A stretch of 10,287 bases of DNA from CAYSCW01 sp964449165 (GCA_964449165.1 CAYVAT010000068.1:1-10287); one strand, 5' to 3'; shown: positions 1 to 7,098, numbered from the stretch's first letter. The notes: generated by a model from the sequence alone, not told the origin. Translations and numbers: made by a program.

Positions 1-72
1 GCAACCGCCGAGAAGAGCGTTGAGGGAATGGCGTGAAAAATCTGAAGGGAGCGAAAACATCCTCCAATGCTC
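1..72 (+). repeat. Dispersed intergenic repeat, copy 1
   Basis: This copy matches 3004-3074 in the same orientation at about 60 of 71 positions, with one single-base gap, by hand alignment. The best-kept blocks are TGAGGGAATGGCGT (21-34) and GAGCGAAAACATC (50-62), followed by CCAATGCTC. Its right end, read on the minus strand (GAGCATTGGAGGATG), recurs at 2809-2823 with one mismatch. The left end may be cut by the window edge. All copies lie in non-coding DNA. I do not recognise the family; a REP-like or MITE-like element is a possible class, by inference only. Confidence 0.7.
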
Positions 73-120
73 TCTCCATGGATCATAGAAATAGAGATCC
101 TCTTATATGCGAAAATTATG

Positions 121-149
121 TTGCGGAATCGTTGCAACACAGGTAAAAT
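121..149 (+). promoter_or_regulatory. Candidate sigma-70 promoter of the outer-membrane protein operon
   Basis: A weak -35 TTGCGG (121-126) sits 17 bp from a good -10 TAAAAT (144-149). The -10 ends only 9 nt before the ATG at 159, so transcription would begin within a few bases of the start codon, and no Shine-Dalgarno sequence is visible. The spacer contains the perfect 8-bp palindrome GTTGCAAC (131-138), and GTTGC also occurs at 120-124. A repressor could bind there, but that is speculation. Confidence 0.4.
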
Positions 150-158
150 CGATTATCC

Positions 159-1403
159 ATGAAAAGACAGCAGCTTCCCCTTCTTTTTATCTCCTTCATC
201 TTCCTCATGCTGTTTCTGCCCCGCATTTCCTTGGGCCAGATGATCCTGGGACAGTACGAAGATGAAGCTCCCCTGAGAACCTGGAATCTTTATGGCCTGG
301 CCAACGGAACCTCTCTTGCTCTTGGGGGAGTATCGTATGCTATTGCCGTGGATTGTTCCGCGTCCCTCTCCAATCCAGCCCTCCTTGCTCATCTTCCAAG
401 ATTCACTCTCACCCTCAATTCCTCTTACACCTCAGCATCACTCCTCAGGTACGCCATCATAAATACTGGAGTAGTGACCACAGACCAAAATATCCAACTC
501 AGAATCTATGCCCTCGATTTTGGAGGCGCCTCGGTAACGGTGAAAGGCTGGACCTTCTCCTTCAGCCGGGCACTGACTGAAGTCTATGATCGTCCTTCAG
601 TAGAATCTAATTATTATTATCAAGGCACCCTCTACTACACCTTAAATCTCGACCAGGAAGGGCATCTTTTGACCACGAATTTTTCCATTGCCCGCAAGAT
701 CGGCGATCGCATCTCAGTGGGGCTCGGATTAAACTTCATCAGGGGGAGCATCACTAAAAATATCCGGGAGGAATACACATTCACAAGTATCACCATAACA
801 GATGATAAATCCTATAAATTCAAAGGGCAGTATATCAACGGAGGAATCTGGGTGGGACTATCAGAGAGGTTGGCTGTGGCCGCAGTCTTTCGTGCACCGT
901 TTACCAAGAAAGCAGAAAGTGAAAGCTCTTACAGGTACCTCTCTCCAGGGGGAAACACAGATATCAGAATCAATGCATCAGCCGATAACAGCTATGAACA
1001 GCCTCTAGTTGTCGGTCTGGGGCTGAGCTATAGATTCTCACCGAAATTCAAGGTAGCTTCGGATTTCAGCTTCTTCAACTGGTCAAAGTACAAAGTGACC
1101 TACTTTGAGGAAGAGCTCCCGAGGGATTTTAAGGACATCATTAAAATAGGCGCAGGGTTCGAGTATCTGAGCGCTCTGAAGCTCTTTGGCGCTGAATTCA
1201 TGATGCCCATCCGAGCAGGATTATCCTATGATCCTCAGCCCATGAACAATCCCGATTCTGCTTACACCTACTTTTCTCTGGGCACCGGCCTTCACTGGGG
1301 AAGTTTCTCATTCGATGTGGGCACCTCTTTTGGCAGGGAAAGTGGCTCGGGAGATTCTCTATCTGTAAAAAGAATCTCTATGTCCCTGAGTTTCTGGTTG
1401 TAA
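159..1403 (+). CDS. Outer-membrane beta-barrel protein, FadL/OmpP1-like
   Basis: Predicted 414-residue outer-membrane protein, possibly a channel for hydrophobic or other small molecules; substrate unknown. Residues 1-26 form a clear signal peptide (MKRQQ, hydrophobic run 7-20, then ISLGQ). Just after it, at about 45-76, lies the block typical of FadL/OmpP1/TodX-like and UPF0164-like barrels: a glycine-rich segment with GG at 56-57, a small-residue stretch and SNPALLA at 71-77. The rest is alternating hydrophobic/polar strands rich in Gly, Ser and aromatic residues, as in transmembrane beta-strands, up to the terminal SFWL. The last residue is Leu rather than the commonest Phe. The first ATG is chosen because the signal peptide begins there, although no Shine-Dalgarno is seen. 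The carboxypeptidase gene follows after 15 bp, so they are probably co-transcribed. The barrel call is firm; the exact family is less so. Confidence 0.75.
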   Translation: MKRQQLPLLFISFIFLMLFLPRISLGQMILGQYEDEAPLRTWNLYGLANGTSLALGGVSYAIAVDCSASLSNPALLAHLPRFTLTLNSSYTSASLLRYAIINTGVVTTDQNIQLRIYALDFGGASVTVKGWTFSFSRALTEVYDRPSVESNYYYQGTLYYTLNLDQEGHLLTTNFSIARKIGDRISVGLGLNFIRGSITKNIREEYTFTSITITDDKSYKFKGQYINGGIWVGLSERLAVAAVFRAPFTKKAESESSYRYLSPGGNTDIRINASADNSYEQPLVVGLGLSYRFSPKFKVASDFSFFNWSKYKVTYFEEELPRDFKDIIKIGAGFEYLSALKLFGAEFMMPIRAGLSYDPQPMNNPDSAYTYFSLGTGLHWGSFSFDVGTSFGRESGSGDSLSVKRISMSLSFWL

Positions 1404-1418
1404 GGAGAAGACAAAAAA

Positions 1419-2723
1419 ATGAAAATAAAAAGGGCGCACTTTTTGATACTCTTTTTTATGATCTTATTTTGTTTGATCCTGCCTCCCCTCTCTCCTCAGA
1501 CCTATGCCGATATAGACATCATAAGTGTGAAAAAGACATTTCAAGTCATCAAAAGACTTCGGGAAATGGATTTAGACCTGTTGATGGAATGGAAAGGCAG
1601 AATCTATATCATTCTCCACCAAGAGCGGGATGATGTCTCGAAGCTTGAACAATCTCAAATTGCCTACAGGGTGGAAACCCCAAATTTCTATCCTTTCAAT
1701 CAGAAAGATATCTCCATCCAATCCGGTGTTAACGGAGATTATCATACCTACCAGGAGCTGGAAAGAGATCTTATGGCCCTTGAGGAAAACTACCCTGACC
1801 TCGCCCGCCTCCATGCCATCGGGGAAAGCCTTGAAGGCCGAAACATCTATGCACTGAAAATTAGCGATAATATTTCCCTCGATGAGAATGAGGCTGAGGT
1901 CCTTTTCATCGGCTGTCATCATGCCCGGGAATGGATTTCTGTGGAGGTGCCTTATCTTCTGGGTAAGTACCTGGTGGAAAATTACGGCTCGAATCCTCGA
2001 GTCCGAGACCTTGTCGACAACAGCCAGATCTGGATCGTTCCTCTTCTCAATCCAGACGGCCTGGAATACTCTGTCTACTTCTACCGTTACTGGCGGAAAA
2101 ACAGACGGTACAACGGCCCCGGAAGCTATGGTGTGGATATCAACCGCAATTACGATTACAAGTGGGGCTTCGACGATGAAGGATCAAGCCCCGATACCTT
2201 CTCTGAGGTCTACCGGGGAACAGCTCCTTTTTCTGAGCCGGAAACGCAGGCCATCCGTGATCTTTTTCTGCAGAGAAAATTTCAGGCTCTCATCTCCTAC
2301 CATAACTACTCCCAGGTTATCCTTTATCCCTGGGGATACACAACAGAGCCCTCCGCCAAGGAAAGCCTTCTCCATGAAATGGCTCGAAACATGTCCCAGC
2401 TCATCCGCTCAGTTAGCGGAAGAATATACGGGTTCGGCGGTGCAGGGTCGCAACTCTATCTGACTAACGGCGACACCACGGATTGGGCTTTGGGAATCTA
2501 CGATATTCCCGCCTTCACCATAGAGCTCCCGCCAATAGATGAGCTCCAGGGGGGCTTTTTCAACGCCGAAGAAGATATAACCACCATTTTCCAGGAAAAT
2601 CTCCCCGCAGCCCTCTATCTTATCGATTGGTCCATCCAGAACTATGGAACCGAAATGCTGTCCTCTCCAGAAAAAAAAGCAGGCCACAAAAAAATAACCC
2701 AAACTCGCACCTTAAAAAATTAA
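1419..2723 (+). CDS. Exported M14 zinc carboxypeptidase
   Basis: Exported metallopeptidase that removes C-terminal amino acids from peptides (M14A, carboxypeptidase A/T type). Residues 1-30 are a signal peptide ending near TYA. Residues 31-104 look like a propeptide, and the catalytic domain opens at YHTYQEL (108-114). Comparison with bovine CPA gives zinc ligands H168 and E171 (in HHAREW) and H295 (SYHNYSQ), R226 and R229 (WRKNRR), N242 and R243 (GVDINRNYD), Y347 for CPA Tyr248, and catalytic E369 (FTIELPP) for Glu270. The Y347-D355-W356-E369 spacings equal those in CPA, so the enzyme should be active. The residue matching CPA position 255, which sets specificity, is T354, neither the Ile of CPA nor the Asp of CPB, so preference cannot be read off. 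A Lys-rich tail (419-434) follows the fold. AAGGAG (1402-1407) overlaps the preceding stop codon and supports the start. Likely role: peptide scavenging in the periplasm or outside the cell. Confidence 0.93.
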   Translation: MKIKRAHFLILFFMILFCLILPPLSPQTYADIDIISVKKTFQVIKRLREMDLDLLMEWKGRIYIILHQERDDVSKLEQSQIAYRVETPNFYPFNQKDISIQSGVNGDYHTYQELERDLMALEENYPDLARLHAIGESLEGRNIYALKISDNISLDENEAEVLFIGCHHAREWISVEVPYLLGKYLVENYGSNPRVRDLVDNSQIWIVPLLNPDGLEYSVYFYRYWRKNRRYNGPGSYGVDINRNYDYKWGFDDEGSSPDTFSEVYRGTAPFSEPETQAIRDLFLQRKFQALISYHNYSQVILYPWGYTTEPSAKESLLHEMARNMSQLIRSVSGRIYGFGGAGSQLYLTNGDTTDWALGIYDIPAFTIELPPIDELQGGFFNAEEDITTIFQENLPAALYLIDWSIQNYGTEMLSSPEKKAGHKKITQTRTLKN

Positions 2724-2758
2724 ATTCCCATCTCTCCCCCTCCTTCCCTCTCCACCCT
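2707..2758 (+). terminator. G-free, C-rich tract: candidate Rho-utilisation site
   Basis: These 52 bases span the carboxypeptidase stop codon and contain no G and 24 C, including an uninterrupted 22-nt pyrimidine run (2731-2752). C-rich, G-poor, unstructured RNA just after a stop codon is the usual signature of Rho loading. No hairpin plus T-tract is seen after this gene, so Rho-dependent termination would fit. This is a composition argument only. Confidence 0.3.
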
Positions 2759-2808
2759 TGGCAGAATTTTTCCCATGATGACATTTGATCTGCGCAATGA
2801 TGAAAAAA

Positions 2809-2890
2809 GAGTATTGGAGGATGGCTTGAGCGACATTGGAAGACCCCGACCCAGCCTACCCCCAGCCTTCCCTCATCGTTCTTCGAGGGA
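2809..2890 (-). repeat. Divergent inverted copy of the dispersed repeat
   Basis: Two blocks match the reverse complement of the direct copies, in the same order. GAGTATTGGAGGATG (2809-2823) matches the complement of copy 1's right end with one mismatch. TTCCCTCATC (2868-2877), followed by GTTCTTCGAGG, matches the complement of copy 2's TGAGGGAA region. The DNA between the blocks is about 15 bp longer than in the other copies and poorly conserved, so this is either an old copy or a distinct subtype. Confidence 0.45.
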
Positions 2891-2891
2891 A

Positions 2892-2906
2892 CCCGACAAA
2901 GTCGGG
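2892..2906. repeat. Short perfect hairpin CCCGAC-AAA-GTCGGG
   Basis: A six-bp G+C-rich stem with an AAA loop sits at the inner edge of the inverted repeat copy. No T-tract follows on either strand, so it is not a standard intrinsic terminator. It may belong to the repeat element's fold. Confidence 0.5.
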
Positions 2907-3003
2907 CCTGAGGACTGTTTGAGCACGGAATAATCAATTAGGCGGTACATATAGTAGGGCTGAGATATATCTTGGTGTGAGATTTATTCACATGCGCAGT
3001 TCC

Positions 3004-3074
3004 GCAAGGCCGAGAAGGTTGATGAGGGAATGGCGTTTGAAATCTGACTGGAGCGAAAACATCCCCCAATGCTC
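3004..3074 (+). repeat. Dispersed intergenic repeat, copy 2
   Basis: This 71-bp copy has the same orientation as 1-72. Identical blocks include CCGAGAAG, TGAGGGAATGGCGT, ATCTGA, GAGCGAAAACATC and CCAATGCTC. Differences cluster in short patches, as expected where a structure or protein-binding site is conserved rather than a reading frame. It ends about 50 bp upstream of the coiled-coil gene's promoter. Confidence 0.7.
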
Positions 3075-3126
3075 ACTTACTTTATCACGGAAAAAATGGT
3101 TGCCAATCCTTTAATCCGAGTGGGGG

Positions 3127-3155
3127 TTGACAATTTCGGGTTAAAGTATTAGAAA
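3127..3155 (+). promoter_or_regulatory. Candidate sigma-70 promoter of the coiled-coil gene
   Basis: A consensus -35 TTGACA (3127-3132) is followed after 17 bp by TAGAAA (3150-3155), four of six matches to TATAAT. The resulting leader would be about 20-25 nt. An alternative -10, TATATC (3163-3168), lies 16 bp from TTAAAG (3141-3146). Confidence 0.5.
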
Positions 3156-3184
3156 TATTGGATATATCCGCACATATGTAAAAA

Positions 3185-4222
3185 ATGAGAGAATTCTTCG
3201 CCGAACTTTTCTCTAGTCAACAATCTTCATCCGCAAGAGAAGGCCTTCCCTACTGGACTTTCTGGTCCCTTCTTTTCATCATCGTGCTTCTGGTCATCTT
3301 TATCTTCCTGAGAGATAAAGACCTGAGGCAGCGCCTGAATTCCTTCTTTTTCCGGACAAAGATCAAATTGATCAAACTCCGCCTCCAGGCCAAGCTGAGG
3401 AAAGAAAAAAGGGAAAAGGCTGTTCTTCTTAAAGCTATGGGAGAAAAATTATGGAAGGAGAAAATCTTTCCTGATAAAGGAGAGAAAATACGAGACGAAC
3501 TGGATAAACTGGAAAAAGAAAAGAAAAGCCTGGAAAAGAAAAAGGAAGAAATCAAATCAAAGATAGACATGCTCAAGCTGAATATGGAGGAATCCAAGAA
3601 GGAGTACGAAGAGAACGTCAAAAAGCAGACAGAAGAAAAGGAGCCTCACAAACAGAAATCATCAGAGATAAAAGAAAAAGAAAAAGTCATAGACCTTAAA
3701 ATTGAGAAGGTGAAAAAGACCATCGCAGAAGCGGAGAAAAAAATAAAATCACAAGAAAAGGAAATCCACAAAATCGAAAAGAATAATTCCCTTTCCGATG
3801 AAGAGAAGGAATCAAAAAGAGAACCCTTTAAAGTGGAGATAGATAATCTCAAAGGGGAGAAAGGGAAGATAAAACAGAAAATCCTCGGCCTCAAAGATGA
3901 AAAAGAAGAGGTCAATAAAGAAATGGAGAAAACAAAGGAGACTATAGACGGCTTTGATAAAGAAATTGAAAAAATCGGGGAAGAAGAAAAAGCACAGATG
4001 AATGAGTTTCAAAAAGAAATAAAAGAGTGGGAAAAGAACATAGATAAAATCCAGGAGAAGATAAAACACGCGGATGAGAGGAAAGTGCCTCTCTTTGACA
4101 ATTTAGGAAAAAACATAGATAAACAAAGGTCGGAGCACGAGGGGCTGGTTATATATTACTCCCAGATCGACAGAATCAACCAGCGAATCCTAGAGCTGGA
4201 AGAACAAATCGAAAACCTCTGA
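3185..4222 (+). CDS. Membrane-anchored coiled-coil protein of unknown function
   Basis: I do not recognise this 345-residue protein. A short Ser/Gln-rich N-terminus is followed by one strong membrane segment (about 24-42, WTFWSLLFIIVLLVIFIFL). A very basic stretch comes next (43-79), implying by the positive-inside rule that the long C-terminal part is cytoplasmic. Residues about 100-298 are Lys/Glu-dominated heptad-like sequence, a long coiled coil interrupted around 200-215. The last 45 residues change character (VPLFDNLGKNID, then GLVIYYSQIDRINQRILELEEQIENL) and look like a distinct conserved C-terminal box. There is no cysteine. The start is the first ATG before the membrane segment, with no clear Shine-Dalgarno. 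It has its own promoter, so it is probably a single-gene unit. A structural or scaffolding role at the inner membrane is possible, but nothing identifies a partner. The gene is A-rich because of AAA/GAA codons, which reflects its composition rather than transfer. Confidence 0.85.
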   Translation: MREFFAELFSSQQSSSAREGLPYWTFWSLLFIIVLLVIFIFLRDKDLRQRLNSFFFRTKIKLIKLRLQAKLRKEKREKAVLLKAMGEKLWKEKIFPDKGEKIRDELDKLEKEKKSLEKKKEEIKSKIDMLKLNMEESKKEYEENVKKQTEEKEPHKQKSSEIKEKEKVIDLKIEKVKKTIAEAEKKIKSQEKEIHKIEKNNSLSDEEKESKREPFKVEIDNLKGEKGKIKQKILGLKDEKEEVNKEMEKTKETIDGFDKEIEKIGEEEKAQMNEFQKEIKEWEKNIDKIQEKIKHADERKVPLFDNLGKNIDKQRSEHEGLVIYYSQIDRINQRILELEEQIENL

Positions 4223-4238
4223 CCTCCTTAAGCTTCGC

Positions 4239-4267
4239 TTTACTCCAGTTCCCTTACCCTCTAAAAT
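4239..4267 (+). promoter_or_regulatory. Candidate sigma-70 promoter of queH-hypF
   Basis: TTTACT (4239-4244) and TAAAAT (4262-4267) are separated by exactly 17 bp. The -10 ends 8 nt before the queH ATG, so the transcript would start at or next to the start codon, and no good Shine-Dalgarno is present. The arrangement copies that upstream of the outer-membrane gene at 159. Confidence 0.45.
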
Positions 4268-4275
4268 ATAGGGTC

Positions 4276-4809
4276 ATGAAGCCGAATATTCTGGTCCACG
4301 TCTGCTGTGCGCCTGATGCACTCTATGTGCTGAAGCTGCTCAAAGAGAATTACGTGGTGAGCGGCTTTTTCTACAACCCCAACATCCATCCTAAAGAGGA
4401 GTACCAGCTGCGGCTCGAGGAAACCAGAAAGATCGCCCAAGCCCTCGAGGTTCCCCTCATCGAGGGAAGCTATGACGATGAAAGGTGGTTTGCAATCACA
4501 GAAAAACACAAAAAAGAACCTGAAAAAGGCAGGAGATGCGACATCTGTTATGCCGTACGGATCCAGAAGACCGCAGAAAAAGCCTCAGAGCTGGGCTTTG
4601 CCCTCTTCACCACAGTGATGAGCCTCAGCCCCTGGAAAAAAGCCGAAGTTCTCAACCGACTGGGCAGGATGTTCGCCAGACGCTACAAGCTCCGTTTCCT
4701 GGAGGCCAACTTCAAGAAGAAGGACGGCTTTAAAAAAAGTGTTGAACTGAGCAGAGATTTCGGCCTCTACCGACAGGAATACTGCGGATGTGTCTACAGC
4801 ATGAAGTAG
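4276..4809 (+). CDS. queH: Epoxyqueuosine reductase QueH
   Basis: QueH (formerly DUF208) performs the last step of tRNA queuosine synthesis, reducing epoxyqueuosine to queuosine in the wobble position of GUN-anticodon tRNAs. It is the non-cobalamin alternative to QueG. The 177-residue protein shows the family's cysteine motifs: HVCCAPD (8-14, C10 and C11), CDICY (88-92, C88 and C91) and YCGC (169-172, C170 and C172), which include the Fe-S and metal ligands. It also has the family signatures YNPNIHPKEEY (33-43), LSPWKK (117-122) and the near-invariant C-terminal run FKKKDGFKKSVELSRDFGLYRQEYCGC, split here as 146-160 and 161-172. It is cytosolic and of normal length. A sigma-70-like promoter ends 8 nt before the ATG. 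hypF follows at once, so the two are probably co-transcribed, though their pathways are unrelated. No other queuosine genes are in the window. Confidence 0.95.
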   Translation: MKPNILVHVCCAPDALYVLKLLKENYVVSGFFYNPNIHPKEEYQLRLEETRKIAQALEVPLIEGSYDDERWFAITEKHKKEPEKGRRCDICYAVRIQKTAEKASELGFALFTTVMSLSPWKKAEVLNRLGRMFARRYKLRFLEANFKKKDGFKKSVELSRDFGLYRQEYCGCVYSMK

Positions 4810-4824
4810 GCTTTGTTCCCCGAT

Positions 4825-7098
4825 ATGTCAAAACTTAAAGCCTTATTAGCCATCGACATCGTGGTTTTCGGTGTTGTCCAGGGCGTGGGCTTCAGGCCGT
4901 TCATCTACCGCCTGGCCAGAAAATTCGGTTTTAAGGGCTGGGTTAAAAATATCGGCTTTGGCGTCAAGATTCACCTCGAAACGGATAAAAAGACAGATTT
5001 CAAAAATTTCCTCAAGCTTCTCCAGGAAAAAAGGCCTCCTCTCTCCCAGATTGAAGATATCTCGTTGAAGCCTGCTGCCTTTCAAAACCTCAAGGATTTC
5101 AAGATCCAAAAATCCATGGAGGGAAAAAGTTTTGTCTTCATCTCACCAGATATCTCTATCTGTGAGGCCTGCCTCCAAGAGATGATGTCTCCCTCAGACA
5201 GAAGGCATCGCTACCCCTTTATCAACTGCACCGACTGCGGCCCCCGCTACACCATCGTCCAATCTCTCCCCTACGACAGGCCGCAAACCACCATGAAAAG
5301 CTTCTCCATGTGCAAGGACTGCCGGAGAGAATACACAGATCCCCTGGATCGCAGATACCATGCCCAGCCCATCGCCTGTCCTGTCTGCGGTCCTCATGTC
5401 AGGCTCCTCGAAGCCAAGACAGGGAAGGAAATCAAGGGCAGCATTCAGAAGGCCTCCACCCTGATAAAGGAAGGAAAAGTCCTGGCTGTCAAAGGATTGG
5501 GAGGTTTTCATCTGGTTTGCTCCGCCACCAACCACAGAGCTATCCTCAGGTTGAGAAAAACCAAAGAACGTAAAACCAAGCCTCTGGCTTTGATGGCCAG
5601 GGATTTAAGAACAATCCAAAAATATGCCTTTATCAATACAGAAGAGAAAGCCCAGCTTCTCTCTGCCCGCCGGCCCATCGTTCTTCTCCGCAAGAAGAAG
5701 GACACCAAAGGCATCGCACCCCACCTGGATGAGATGGGATTTATGCTTCCCTACACTCCTCTTCATTATCTTCTTCTCGAAAATCTTGATCTGATCGTGG
5801 CCACAAGCTCCAACAAAAAAGACGCCCCCATCATGAAAGAAGAGCAGGAAGGAATCGAGAAGTTCTGTGATTACATCCTGACCCACAACCGGCCCATCCA
5901 TATGAGAGCGGATGATTCCGTGCTCAAAGTCCTAAACGGGCAACCTCTTTTCCTGAGGAGGGCCCGGGGATATGTTCCTTACCCTCAACAGGTTCCCTCA
6001 TCCCTGTCCATCCCTCAGCATGTTCTGGCTCTGGGAGGGGAACTCAAGGACACAATTTCCCTCTACAAGAAGGGATATGTGATCACCAGCCAGTTCCTGG
6101 GGGATCTGGACGAATACGAGAACTTCAAATATTTCGAAGAAACCATCGCCCATCTCACCCATGTTTTCCAGGTGAATCCAGAGGTGGTTGTCTGCGATCT
6201 TCATCCCGGCTTTCACACCACAAGGTATGCCCGGAAAATGGGTCTTCCTCTCCTTCAGGTCCAGCACCATTTTGCCCATGTCCTGGCTCCTCTTCTGGAG
6301 CACAACCTCCCGCCTCAGAAGCAGGTCCTGGGAGTGGCTTTGGACGGCTACGGGTACGGAGAGGACGGCACAGCCTGGGGAGGAGAGTTTCTGCTGGCAG
6401 ACTATTCCTCCTATGAGAGGTTTGCCCATTTCAGGTATATCCCTCTGCCTGGAGGAGATGCAGCCAGCAAGCAGCCCTGGCGTATGGCTCTTTCCTATCT
6501 TTTCGACACCTTTGGCCCGAAATATCCCCAAGTCAAGGCTCTGGAAAAAGTGAGCAAGAGCAAGATCAAAGGCGTAAGCATGATGATCAAGCAGAAAATC
6601 AATTGTCCCCCTGCTTCAAGCTGCGGAAGGCTGTTCGATGCAGTCTCCTTTTTAGTGGGACTTGCGCCCCTTGAGATGGAATTTGAAGCCGAAGCTCCCA
6701 TGAGACTGGAAGCTGTTGCTGATGATAGTCTCAAGCATAGCTATCCTTTCTCTATAAATAGGGAATCGTCTCCCCTCGAGATTTCTTTTGCCCAGACCAT
6801 AAGATCCATTCTGGATGAGCTGGGGAATAATGTGCCTGTATCTCAAATCTCAGCAAAATTCCACTCCACTCTGGCCCAGGTCATAACCCTAGTGGCGGAA
6901 AGAGCAAGAAAGGACAAGGGCATAGATACAGTGGTTCTTATCGGAGGAGTATTTCTCAACAAGAAACTCCTTAAGAAAGCCTCGCACCTCCTTCGTAAAA
7001 AAGGCTTCAGAGTGATAAGGCCCATCAAGTATTCTCCCAACGATGAGTCGATTTCCCTCGGGCAAATCGCATATGCCCTGAATAAATTGAAAACGTAG
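4825..7098 (+). CDS. hypF: Carbamoyltransferase HypF ([NiFe] hydrogenase maturation)
   Basis: HypF uses carbamoyl phosphate and ATP to carbamoylate the C-terminal cysteine of HypE, giving the precursor of the cyanide ligands of [NiFe] hydrogenases. All four modules are present (numbering from the ATG, 757 residues). The acylphosphatase domain is at about 8-93, with VQGVGFRPF (catalytic R24) and N42. Four CxxC zinc knuckles are C113/C116, C135/C138, C163/C166 and C185/C188. A YrdC/Sua5-like domain spans about 205-390 (KGLGGFHLV, KTKPLALMAR, RADDSVLK). The Kae1-like carbamoyltransferase domain fills the rest, with HPGFHTTRYA, metal-binding H481/H485 (HHFAH), DGYGYGEDGTAWGGE, SSCGRLFDAV, GGVFLN and SPNDESISLGQ. 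Length is normal, so it should be functional. An in-frame TTG at 4813 would add four residues; the ATG is preferred, though neither has a good Shine-Dalgarno. It follows queH by 15 bp. No hydrogenase or other hyp gene is in the window. It is cytosolic. Confidence 0.96.
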   Translation: MSKLKALLAIDIVVFGVVQGVGFRPFIYRLARKFGFKGWVKNIGFGVKIHLETDKKTDFKNFLKLLQEKRPPLSQIEDISLKPAAFQNLKDFKIQKSMEGKSFVFISPDISICEACLQEMMSPSDRRHRYPFINCTDCGPRYTIVQSLPYDRPQTTMKSFSMCKDCRREYTDPLDRRYHAQPIACPVCGPHVRLLEAKTGKEIKGSIQKASTLIKEGKVLAVKGLGGFHLVCSATNHRAILRLRKTKERKTKPLALMARDLRTIQKYAFINTEEKAQLLSARRPIVLLRKKKDTKGIAPHLDEMGFMLPYTPLHYLLLENLDLIVATSSNKKDAPIMKEEQEGIEKFCDYILTHNRPIHMRADDSVLKVLNGQPLFLRRARGYVPYPQQVPSSLSIPQHVLALGGELKDTISLYKKGYVITSQFLGDLDEYENFKYFEETIAHLTHVFQVNPEVVVCDLHPGFHTTRYARKMGLPLLQVQHHFAHVLAPLLEHNLPPQKQVLGVALDGYGYGEDGTAWGGEFLLADYSSYERFAHFRYIPLPGGDAASKQPWRMALSYLFDTFGPKYPQVKALEKVSKSKIKGVSMMIKQKINCPPASSCGRLFDAVSFLVGLAPLEMEFEAEAPMRLEAVADDSLKHSYPFSINRESSPLEISFAQTIRSILDELGNNVPVSQISAKFHSTLAQVITLVAERARKDKGIDTVVLIGGVFLNKKLLKKASHLLRKKGFRVIRPIKYSPNDESISLGQIAYALNKLKT

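Larger units (their letters stand above)
2724..3184. other. 461-bp non-coding region with repeats and a promoter
   Basis: I find no convincing gene here. In order it holds the end of the C-rich G-free tract, a divergent inverted repeat copy (2809-2890), the hairpin CCCGAC-AAA-GTCGGG (2892-2906), a 10-bp palindrome AGATATATCT (2963-2972), the second direct repeat copy (3004-3074) and a sigma-70-like promoter (3127-3155) for the coiled-coil gene. The inverted and direct copies enclose about 110 bp, so 2809-3074 may be one composite element. Confidence 0.6.

Noticed and set aside
1882..2463. A 193-codon plus-strand frame within the carboxypeptidase gene
   Set aside because: The carboxypeptidase frame carries every catalytic residue. 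The alternative is Ser/Thr/Pro-rich with no motif, an out-of-frame shadow.
2620..2937. A 105-codon minus-strand frame over the end of the carboxypeptidase gene and the spacer
   Set aside because: It runs through the C-rich tract and the repeat copy, its translation is low-complexity, and no ribosome site is evident.
5998..6531. A 177-codon minus-strand frame inside hypF
   Set aside because: It is antisense to the Kae1-like domain of hypF and shows no domain of its own.
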